Assembly (NCBI GenBank): GCA_028023455.1
Contig: JAQFVV010000049.1
Span: forward strand, 7,585,647 to 7,649,646
Source of the DNA: Epiperipatus broadwayi
Lineage: Eukaryota; Onychophora; Udeonychophora; Euonychophora; Peripatidae
Reading direction: 5' to 3'
Length of the DNA stretch: 64,000 nucleotides
Below are positions 13,508 to 22,241 of the stretch, one piece after another (within the stretch, counting starts at the first letter, position 1; the number at the start of each line of letters is the position of its first letter). The position numbers and the translations under genes are program-made. The notes under the pieces were generated by a model, which saw nothing but the letters and a program-made list of their open reading frames with translations, was not told the DNA's origin and did no database searches.

Positions 13508-14329
13508 AATAAGCAGTACAATATATCACAGGAGATATTTATACATTATGGGACATAGATAAATGAGAGTTATGTTGACTTGGAAATGACATTTTTCTTC
13601 TTTTTTTTCTCCATATTTTATATAAACCAGAATTGTTTGCATAAAAAACTGCCTACTGTGTATTATAGATAATTACATTATCCTTTGCATGAGGACAAAA
13701 TCAAGCTTGCATTTATGTACATTATAAATAAAATGGATAAAGTTATGTAATGTAAACTAAAATAATTAATAAAATTAACAAAAAAAAAATATTTAAGTAT
13801 TTAAATTTCCTTTTCTTTAAAAAATAATAAGTGAAAACTGTTATTGCCAATTTTAACAATAGTGTAACATATATGTAATGAATATAATAGATGTTATATA
13901 AATGAAAATAATATTTAAGGAATATTTACTTAATAAGTTAATATTTTGCTAATAATTTAATTAACAAATACACTATTATGCAATTAATAATAGCGAAAAA
14001 TGATAAACATCTTTATGTTTGTGTGTTAAAAAAATCAATATTTATAAAGTTATACAACTATAATATATTACAAAATAATATATCACTTATATATATATTA
14101 AATCATCCCACATGGTTAAGAAATTCAGGACCGCTGTCTATGAAATAAATATATTTAGAGTCCGTATATTTTAAAGTAGCCAGCCTTCATAGATTCTAAT
14201 ATATTTTTATATTTATTTCACAGAGGGAGGGGCTGAATTTCTTATGAAAATTATTATAGTTCAGGAAACTTATAAAGGGGGGAATCACAGTATTAACAAA
14301 AAGAAGGTTAAAAATGAATGGGATGTAAG

Positions 14330-14935
14330 AAGTAAATAAAAGTATCGTATATAGATTTAAATGTAAATGTGGTAGAGGAAATGGGTCTGTGAAACTAATG
14401 ATAAATAAACTAATTACAAATATAATAAGAGAAAGAAAGGAAGATATTGTAAAAATTGGATATTTGAATATGCAAGATAGTAGGAGACCAGAAAAGTGGT
14501 TGGAATTAAACAAAGCAGTTAAAAATGAAGGATTGAGGTATTAGCAGTAATGGAAACATATTTAAGAGAAGAACTTACACTGGAAAATTTGGTATTGCAG
14601 GGTATAAATAAAAAAGAAAGATAAAAAAGAGGAATGGCATAGGACTTATTTCAAGAAAATATTTAAATAATGTAAATTTCCAAGAACATTTATGCTCTGA
14701 GATAAAGTTAGGAAGACAAGAATGGATGGTGGCTATAATGAATATGACCATTGCAGGTCAAATCATAATGGAGTGGAACAACAGCATATATTGGATGCAT
14801 ATTTAAGGATATACAGAGTTTCAAAAAAGAAGGTCAAAAATAATGATTATAGGAAAAGTAATGGGCATATTGAAGAAATTGATGACTTTGATAATGAATG
14901 GGCAGTTTCTGAAAAAATTTTGTAAGAGTGAATTT
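14330..14935 (+). pseudogene. LINE endonuclease-domain relic (APE type)
   Basis: From 14443 one frame reads DIVKIGYLNMQDSRRPEKW and a shifted frame continues into EVLAVMETYLREE. This is the order seen at the start of LINE apurinic-type endonucleases: an N-x-Q/R strand, then a tail with catalytic Glu in an ETHL motif, here METYL with the Glu codon at 14553. Frameshifts and stops (for example near 14515-14535 and after 14600) make it non-functional. The domain is cut short before its later catalytic Asp and His motifs can be recognised. The same element's C-terminal tail lies about 0.1 kb downstream, so the whole reverse transcriptase has been lost between them. Confidence 0.6.
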
Positions 14936-15048
14936 CAGCACTGGAAATTTATCAAGTATTTATGAGGGCCAATGCACATAATCAATAGAGTCAAAAATTA
15001 TATTTAAATATTGATAGTTAATTTATATTTATAACCAAGTAATGAATA

Positions 15049-15264
15049 TGGATTGCTAGAAGAGATGATAATAGATGGAGAATTGTAATCTTAAACTGGA
15101 TTCCAATAGATTGTAAAAGACCCAGAAAGAGATAACATGTGAGATAAATGGATGAAATAAGAAAGTATGCAGGGGTGATATGGAGAAGAGAAGCTAAAGA
15201 TTGAAGAAGATGAATTGAACTTGAAGAGACCTTCATCCTGCAATGGATTAATAATGGTTGTTGA
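15049..15264 (+). pseudogene. LINE C-terminal tail relic (RTE-like)
   Basis: One continuous frame of 72 codons with four internal stops reads ARRDDNRWRIVILNWIP, then EIRKYAGVIWRREAKD, and ends QWINNGC before a stop. The spacing (RW...W.P...KR, then AG..W...A.D, then LEE.FI.QW) matches the C-terminus of a common animal LINE polyprotein of the RTE-like group. A short GATGATGATGA run directly after the stop fits the simple-repeat 3' tails of such elements. Some internal stops could derive from CGA-to-TGA changes. The minus-strand 130-codon frame over the same bases is a shadow. Confidence 0.6.
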
Positions 15265-15299
15265 TGATGATGATGAGTGGTATCATTGGTGTTGTATAA

Positions 15300-16830
15300 A
15301 GTTTTTGCATAGATGATGGCTGGAATGGTGGCAAAATGAATAGAAGAAAATAATATAGTGGGAGAATGCAAGGAGGTTTTAGAATGGATAGGCAGAAAAT
15401 GGATAGGCATATATGAGATAGTTTATTTGCAATCTAATTTCACCATATATATGTGGAACAGAATGCTATAACAATTTTAAAATGTCTGAATGATAAAGAT
15501 TTAGCTATATCCCAATATGAACTTATATTAGAGATAACATTCCTTCTCTGCAAGGTATCATCTTATTGTTAAAATAATAATATAGCTCTGGAAAGATAAT
15601 AACAGTTAACCAGAAAATTATTTTATAACTGTCATGACAATTATGGGATAACTGTTTGCTTGCATAATCATTCCTAGGTTTCGACACTCACTCGCTAAAT
15701 TAAAAGTAATGAAATATTTTAACTTTGGAGTAATGCCTATATAAGTACTAAAGTTTATTAACTTTTGAGGAATATTCTATTTATAAATAATGAAATTAGT
15801 TAATGTGGAGTAATGCTCTATATTTGTGTGACAGCATATTAAAAAGAGACAGATCAGCCTTAAACATTCAAAAAAAGATTATTTAGACGGAGTTGATATA
15901 TTTTCAAGTATGACAGCATTATTTATGTCCTATTTTAAAAATACCCCACATATTCAGAGAGCCTATGTGTGAGTCAATTAATTATGCAATATTCATTAGG
16001 GATAAAAATGAAAAGGAATACAATCAAACTTATAAAATTCTATATGTTCTAATTGAAAAATTATTCAATTTATATGTTGTACATTAAGTTATAAGAAAAT
16101 GTGTTATTGATTTCATTGGTGAATATTTCAATAAACTTGAAATATTATGTAATTTAATTTAGTGTAGTTATTTAAACGAGTATGTATTTTATTTTGGTTT
16201 CTATTAATATATTATCTTATAGATGTATTATGCCTAAAATAATTATTTATCAAGGTAAATTAATTGGATTGAACATATGGTATAGGAATTGAAGAGAATC
16301 AGTTATTAGAGAACAGTGCTTGTGTAAAGGTTTAATGATTACTTAACGAATTTATACTTAATAAATTTATAATGTACATCAACACTATATGTTTTAGTTC
16401 TGTATGTCTTTCTAGGGTTTTTGTGCCTATGCTCTTTTTATATTTACCAAATATCATTATTCTGCCATGTTCTAAGTAGAATTGGCTGTTATCTCAGTTA
16501 TTTCTTACATTAAAGTACTTATTTCATTTTATGTCTTAATTCATGCTCGTAAGACTAGATGAGTCTCCTAATTTAGCAGTTTTATAGATGAAGGCAATTT
16601 TATGTCTCTTTTACTTGGGAAGTGAATGTCTGCACTATTTTATAATGTTATATGGCACCATTCTGTGCTGATGGTTCAATCTGCAGAATGATCTCTTACC
16701 ATTTTATTATATTCTTTGTATTTGTTTTTGCACTGGTGATTAATCTGCCTTGGATTTTTAAATTATTTTCAAAATTCAAAAAACAATGTTTTCAAACCTA
16801 TTAATATAAGATTTAGATTTTACCACTTTT
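15300..16830. other. A/T-rich DNA without recognised genes
   Basis: No coding or RNA feature is supported. The stretch is non-repetitive by eye apart from short A/T runs. Confidence 0.5.
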
Positions 16831-17145
16831 TAAATAAATTGATAAATAATACTAAGCTTAAAATAAATCAATATAATAATTATCAAATTGTATATTCAAT
16901 TGTATATGGAGGATCAGAATGTTTTGGGCAACATTTATTATTTAAATTTAAGTCACAATTTCGTTTTTTTTTTTTTTGTCCTGAGAAAGATTCTGTGCCT
17001 GATTATTGCTCTCAGAAAATTAGCATTGTATCTAATGAATCAAATGATAGAAAAAGTAAAATTAAGGATATCTGATACCTTGCTAATTCTAATAATATAT
17101 CAAATCAAGAGTTTAGTAGGGTGCGACTGAGAATATACAAAAATT
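16830..17145 (+). repeat. two-copy dispersed repeat R1, 5' part
   Basis: It aligns by eye with 49965-50275: shared landmarks are TTGATAAATAATA/TTGATAAGTAATA, CTGAGAAAGATTC/ATGAGAAAGAATC, AAATTAGCATT, TTGCT.ATTCTAATAA.AT and AAATCA.GA.TTTAGTA. The 78- and 80-codon frames here are not shared as open frames by the second copy, so they are probably not genes. The repeat is interrupted just downstream by a foldback insertion and resumes near 17535. Confidence 0.6.
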
Positions 17146-17149
17146 TTAA

Positions 17150-17530
17150 TCATTTGAACACAAACTTTCAAGTTCCCTTCAGCTATTCGTTCTATCTCAT
17201 ACAACCAATATGCATGACCACATACATGTGAAAAAGATAAATGATCTCCAATATATATATTTCATGCTGAACCAGCACTCATCAGTTGGTCCATATCATC
17301 ATTTCCAACACATATACATAATCAATGCTCAGTTTATATTAAGATGAGTGCTGTTTCAGCATGAAATACATATATTAAAGATCATTTATCACTTTTACAT
17401 GTATGTGGTCATGTTTATTTTGTAAAGTGGATAGCTGAAGGGAGTTTTGGGTGTTGAAATCCCCTATAATTACATTTACACTTTATGTATATAAATTACA
17501 TTTGTATTCAAATATTAAGAATTTTAATTA
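17150..17530. mobile_element. ribozyme-bearing foldback inserted in R1
   Basis: The left arm (about 17155-17285) and right arm (about 17342-17467) are inverted copies. Mirrored blocks include CTTCAGCTAT, CATGACCACATACATGT, GATAAATGATCT, ATTTCATGCTGAA and CAGCACTCAT. The spacer between arms also occurs next to the related repeat at 43.2 kb. Comparison with the uninterrupted R1 copy near 50.28 kb shows that about 0.38 kb is extra here, so this is an insertion. The left arm encodes a hammerhead motif on the minus strand. In the right arm the first bases of the core are mutated (AAGATGA in place of CTGATGA). Confidence 0.7.
17239..17304 (-). ncRNA. type I hammerhead ribozyme motif
   Basis: On the minus strand the conserved core appears in order: CUGAUGA (complement of 17279-17285), helix II GUGCU/AGCAU with loop GGUUC, GAA, and a very short helix III (AUAUAUAU). 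A UA dinucleotide then gives the NUH cleavage site, between plus-strand 17252 and 17251. Helix I closes with CCAA/UUGG, then an internal loop, then a perfect 7-bp AAAUGAU/AUCAUUU. This is the type I arrangement with minimal helix III known from Penelope-like retroelements. One weak point is a G-U pair at the base of helix II, where G-C is typical. Activity is inferred, not shown. Confidence 0.75.
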
Positions 17531-17534
17531 TTAA

Positions 17535-17730
17535 TTACTATTTTTTTTTCATTTGTAACAGTTGATTACCATGAATTTAGTAAACTGGACTATAAGTGCA
17601 TAGGGCTATTAATATTTTATGTAATGTTTATTGTCTCACACATTGACATATGTGAGGTTTATTATTTACAGATTATGGAGAGTATTTACTTTTTATAATT
17701 TGTGCATTTTATTTTATGTAACAGAATAAA
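17535..17730 (+). repeat. dispersed repeat R1, 3' part
   Basis: It matches 50280-50430: TTTCATTT, TTATGAATTT/CATGAATTTAGTA, GGCTATTAATATTTTA, TTTATTGT and ATTGACAT occur in the same order. It confirms that the intervening foldback split an existing repeat. Confidence 0.55.
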
Positions 17731-17797
17731 CTCAAGAAAGTATATTTCCAGAGCCCCAAAATTTTTGTTTGGCTAAAAGACCATCTGATAATGATAG

Positions 17798-17800
<3 letters not shown>

Positions 17801-17866
<66 letters not shown>
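17801..17866. repeat. (TA)n microsatellite, about 66 bp
   Basis: An uninterrupted TA dinucleotide run. It is self-complementary and could extrude as a cruciform. No SINE or LINE is attached directly. Confidence 0.95.
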
Positions 17867-17867
<1 letters not shown>

Positions 17868-18430
17868 TTAAGTAGGGTAAAATCTATTTCAACAGGTGCC
17901 ATTTTTATGATTAAATTTCCTTTCTGTTAACATTGTTTTCTAGTTGAATGCCAAGCACAGACATTTAAAATAAAGACTGAATACACATAATAATCAAATT
18001 AAATAATATAATATGGACATAAGATACACACTCACACAGGAATAGATACTAATTGAGGTCAGTATTTAACGATAGCAGTGATAATTTTATCTAATAACAA
18101 ACCACAGATATTAATACTATCACATCACACATGTTAGACACATATTATAACAATAACAAAGTTTCAATATATTCATCTCTTTTTAATTATTAAAAATTAA
18201 ATTTTAATATTTAGCCTTTAATATTCATTAATTAAATATGTGTCAACAGATTTCATTCCACGCACAATGAAGGAAAAATTTATATTTTGATTTAACAAAA
18301 AGGAAAAGAGAGCAAGAGAAACATTTTTTCCCTACCAAGCTTTACTATTTTTTATTTAAAAGAGAAAGAACCTATCTCTTACTCAAAATATAAAGAGAAG
18401 GACAACATTATTTTAACTTTCATGCTCTAA

Positions 18431-18865
18431 GTGGACTTTCTAGTGAAAATCAACCTGAATTCACTCCAGATGAACTGGTTCCTGCACTACAAGAGATTCT
18501 TCAAGAACGTAGATCCTATGTGTCACAACTGCCACAGAATCTCTGAAACCTTTGATCACATGATAAATGATTGCCCAGTATATGACAAAATCAGAACATT
18601 CATTACTCACAACTGCCACATTTCCCTGAACAAAATATTAAATATCAAAAGCTGCTTCCTGTCCAGGGATTATGTCACCTCAAGACTCTCAACCTTTATC
18701 ATTTATGCCACCTGGATGACCAGATGTTGCAACAAGTTTACCATTCCTCATCCCAAGCCTGAAGACACATTCATTTCCAAGCTGAAGAAATTTCACCATA
18801 AGAACAGTATCATCTCATCCAGATTTTTATTCGACAACACATGGAGCCGGATTAAGCTGGATTAA
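18431..18865 (+). pseudogene. LINE C-terminal domain with CCHC-like zinc finger
   Basis: A 144-codon open frame, clearly richer in G+C than its flanks, has no ATG at its start and is preceded directly by a stop, so it is a 5'-truncated fragment. Residues about 31-48 hold CHNC...H....C, that is C-x2-C-x8-H-x4-C, followed by P. This matches the C-terminal zinc knuckle found downstream of the reverse transcriptase in many LINE proteins (pattern C..C....ET.DH....CP). The downstream half contains ATWMTRC and ends FDNTWSRIKLD. No reverse transcriptase lies upstream. The 3' flank to 18968 looks like the element's 3' end, with AATAAA at 18963. The frame is undamaged over this stretch, suggesting a younger copy than the relic at 4.3 kb. 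Confidence 0.6.
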
Positions 18866-18962
18866 ACAATACCAGTGACCACATCAGCCCATCTGATTGC
18901 CTGAGCAACATGGATAACTATTATTTTTGATTTACTTGTATCATTCTTACATATGTTTTTTC

Positions 18963-18968
18963 AATAAA
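18963..18968 (+). promoter_or_regulatory. polyadenylation signal AATAAA of the LINE relic
   Basis: AATAAA lies about 100 bases after the stop codon of the LINE fragment, a fitting position for its 3' end. AATAAA is frequent by chance in DNA this rich in A+T. Confidence 0.4.
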
Positions 18969-19100
18969 GTTATTTATAAATATTCAAATACTATGTAATT
19001 AATTGCCATATGTTTACAAAAAAAAATTTATAATCAAATTTGACCTCTCCCTTTCTAAATAAATAAAATTTGTATTAGCTAATTTTTTTATTTTTTAAAT

Positions 19101-19190
19101 GTCATAGCACTGGCCGGGATGCGAACCCGCAACTCGGGCAACTGCCTGCAAGTGCAAAGCAGTCGCGCTGACCTCTCGACCACCAATGCA
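19101..19190 (-). repeat. tRNA-derived SINE, minus strand
   Basis: On the minus strand the A-box region (GGTGGTCGAGAGGTCAGCG) and a good B box (GGGTTCGCATCCC) frame an arm-rich segment, and the copy ends CCAGTGCTATGACAT followed by an A/T tail. It is the best-preserved copy of the family, with several CG dinucleotides in an otherwise CpG-poor window. The distance between the boxes is longer than in a compact tRNA, which suggests descent from a tRNA with a long variable arm or a small insertion. No intron or CCA end is present, and the sequence matches dispersed copies at 48.9 and 51.5 kb, so it is a SINE and not a tRNA gene. Confidence 0.7.
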
Positions 19191-19194
19191 TGGG

Positions 19195-19345
19195 CTGTAC
19201 TATTACTAACAGTTGAATGTATTTGGAACATTTAAATAGGGTTAAATTTTTTTAAAGACATTCAGTACTTATATTAGATGATGAAAATAGTCCAATATAT
19301 AAATACAACTAAAATACTATCATTATAAACTTTCAGGAAAACATC
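19195..19345 (+). repeat. dispersed repeat R2, copy a
   Basis: It matches the reverse complement of 31500-31650. Shared blocks in order: CTATTACTA, GTTGAATGTATTT, TTTTTTTAAAGACATTCA, TTAGATGATG, AATA.TCCAATATAT and ATACAACTAAAA. Similarity looks high, roughly eight bases in ten or better by eye. Confidence 0.7.
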
Positions 19346-20829
19346 AAATACATAATGTAGTTATACCATAGTTGCTTTGTAGCATATTTGAAGTTTGGAG
19401 ATTAAAATTATCCAAACTACATCTAACATTGTTCAAATATTAGGGAAGGTTATCTATAATCTTTGTATAATATATTCCTTAAATTATAGAAAGGATTTCC
19501 ATAATTCAACTGTGATCTTAATTTTTTTTTTTTTAGATTTTATGCAATTAATTTATGAATTTAGCCTCATAACCAAATTAATTATCAGTAATCACAAAGC
19601 CAGTAGATTATCATTTTAGGGCTTATTTTTTGTTATTTATATCACATTATGTTTTAGTCTTCAAAAGACTACATCATATAATAATATTGGCTAATACACT
19701 TCTATAGGTGTTAGTTAGGTCTTTTAAAGACCATGACAGCATCTATGTTGATTATTATAACTTAGGTTAAGAAATGCAGTAGAATATACTTTTCAATGCT
19801 ATAATAAAGAGAAGAAAAATAAAATATTCAGTCATGCATTTTTCATTTCCCTTATCTTTATTACATATGTAGTCAGAACTATATTTTTTTTCAATACTAA
19901 TTTATTTTTTTGTTTATTGCCATGATTGGTTTCCAAGGTTAAAATGAGGTTAAGATATTTGTCAGTCTTATGGTATCTTCATCTTTGACTTCTCTCAGCT
20001 ATGAAATTCTTTATCACTTTTGGAATATTTAATGATTTATTTTGGATAACTATTAATGAACTCAGATTCACTATTTAACTTCAACTAACTGACTTTGTTG
20101 GTTCATTTATAGATAAGCTACCTATTGGTCAAATAATTTTGATTTTTAAAAGTTCAAAAGCTATCCTACCCATTTGTCTAGAATGTCATCTGCTAAACTC
20201 TTTTAATTTTCTAAATTATTTAATTTAGTTAGTTAAATACAATAGATTTTTGCTTTTGATTTTACAGTAATTTTACAAAATGTACATTTTAAAGAATTAT
20301 TTTATGCAATGTATCTTTTTAATCTTTCAAAATAATTTGTGAGATCTTTTACCATTTTCAAATTCATCTTCTAATTTTTAATTTTTATGGTTGGAAATAT
20401 GCCATTAGATAAACTAAACCTTATCCTGCACAATAAATCTATTTTTCCTCACAGAATCTGAACCTTTTTCTTCAAACACATAATACGTGTTTGCATACAG
20501 ACATGAATAGTTCTAAAAGTATCTAATCCTTCCCTCCACTTTGTTTCAAAATAGGGATTTAAATGTTCTGAATAAAATACATAGGTCACTGAAACTATTC
20601 CTAATTGTATATTATTTTTTAAAACATATATATGTAGGATACATTATATATAATAACCTAATACATTGGCTATGATGACAATATCAACACTGTTTCTACC
20701 AGTTTACATCTAATTGCAAACTATATTCATTATTGTTTTTATTGATGCTTATAATATATATATATATTATTTGATGGAAAACTATATATAGATCTTAAAG
20801 TACTCAAGGCTAGATAGGTCAATAAATGT

Positions 20830-21165
20830 AAATCATTGAATGCAGTTAACACTTAAACCAAAACAATATTTTAACATTCAACAATCTCAATCTGTTGTCA
20901 AGGCAACCTCTTTTTAAAAATAAAGATGAATTCCATCTTAATTTATGACCTGATATATCTATATAGATACTAAATATTGCAACTTGATCATAGACAGTGC
21001 AGTATTTAATGTCTGTATAAATATATTGGCCTATAAATAAAGGTGGCATTCCATCTTTACTGTTAAAAGAAGGTTGCCTTAACAACAGATTAAGATTGTT
21101 GAGTGTTATTGATATTGGTCTGTTTAAGTATTGACTGCTTTCAATGAATTTAAGTAATTATTGTT
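20830..21165. repeat. foldback repeat family R3, complete inverted copy
   Basis: The left arm (CATTGAATGCAGTTAACACT ... CAACAATCTCAATCTGTTGT, then CAAGGCAACCTC) is mirrored on the right (GAAGGTTGCCTTAACAACAG ... ATTGACTGCTTTCAATG). Arms are roughly 80-90 bp around an A/T-rich centre. There is no coding capacity: the 79-codon minus frame is arm sequence. A half copy lies at 21.3 kb and another at 51.3 kb. It resembles a MITE, but no target duplication could be fixed. Confidence 0.65.
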
Positions 21166-21284
21166 GGAATGCAACATGAAAATGTTTAAAAATTATAACT
21201 GATTACTTGTTAGTCTCTTTCAGAACATGATATATTTATCTGTTTAATAAAGTTTATTTAAAACATTTTTGTATCAATAATTTC

Positions 21285-21450
21285 ACTCTCTATGGTCAAG
21301 TTGCAAACTTTATTGTCTACATAAATATATCAAACTAATAATAAAAATGAGATTTTACCTTCATTGTCAAAAGGAGGTTGCCTTGACATCAGATTGAGAT
21401 TGTTGATATTAGTCTGGTTTAAGAGTTGACTGCTTTTAATATAACTTTCC
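21285..21450 (+). repeat. R3 half element
   Basis: It corresponds to the right half of the preceding foldback: TGTCTACATAAATATATC, then AAAGGAGGTTGCCTTGACA, GATTGAGATTGTTG and GAGTTGACTGCTTTTAAT. Same orientation as the right arm at 21.07 kb, so the two form a direct repeat about 0.3 kb apart. Confidence 0.65.
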
Positions 21451-22236
21451 TACAAGATGCCACTAGATAATAAATCTAGACCACTTTCTTATGCCAAATT
21501 GTCCTTTAATATAGTTAACTAATGTAAGAAAATCCCAAAGAATTAAATTAAGTTTATTAACTTTTTGGTGTTTCTTTTGCAATTCATCATTTTCTTTGTT
21601 AACATAGAATTTAAGATTAAACCATTATTACTTATCAGGAAATAATAAATTTGACTTCATTTGATACACATTTGTGTTTATTATTGAAATAAATTTTAAA
21701 TGTTCCCATTTCTCTCTATAAATTTTAAAAATGAGATCATAATCAAAACAAAAAGATTGCATGTTATCATTTCTAAAAAGATTATTCTCATTTGACAAAA
21801 TCAATAAAATCTTCATTATTTGTTTTTTTTTAAATCTGAATGAATATTTATTTATTTCTCTTATGTCTAATGAAATATTTTTTAAATGTTTAAATTTTTT
21901 CAATATTTATTGCAAAATTATGATATTTTCATACTCATTATTATAATTAGACTGCTTACGTAGAAAGCTAAGCTTTGAAATAGCTTTAGGCCATATTTGC
22001 ATTGACCACTAATATAACATTGTATTTTTGAAAATAAAGTATTTCCATTTAAAATAAGTTATTAATAATTTATAATTTTAATTTCCAATAAATATTGTGT
22101 AAATTATTGTATCAAACCATTTTCTTTCAACAATATCATAAAAATCATAACATTGAAAACCTGTCATAATACAACAGATATACTTGTCAGGGAGAAGCTA
22201 AATTCTATTATTTTGAAGAATTTTTTTATTTCCTTG
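21450..22236. other. A/T-rich DNA without recognised genes
   Basis: Only lysine-, isoleucine- and phenylalanine-rich frames typical of A/T-rich noncoding DNA. No repeat was recognised up to the LTR element. Confidence 0.5.
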
Positions 22237-22237
22237 C

Positions 22238-22241
22238 CATC
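22238..22241. repeat. target site duplication CATC, left
   Basis: CATC directly precedes the TG start of the 5' LTR. The same four bases follow the CA end of the 3' LTR at 30479-30482. A 4-bp duplication is usual for Ty3/gypsy-type integration. Confidence 0.75.

Noticed and set aside
19101-19190. A genuine tRNA gene
   Set aside because: The acceptor stem does not pair, the box spacing is long, and the same sequence occurs as dispersed copies with tails, one flanked by target duplications. It is a SINE.
21628-21903. 91-codon minus-strand frame
   Set aside because: Lysine-, isoleucine- and phenylalanine-rich composition is what A/T-rich noncoding DNA gives by chance. No motif or supporting neighbour.
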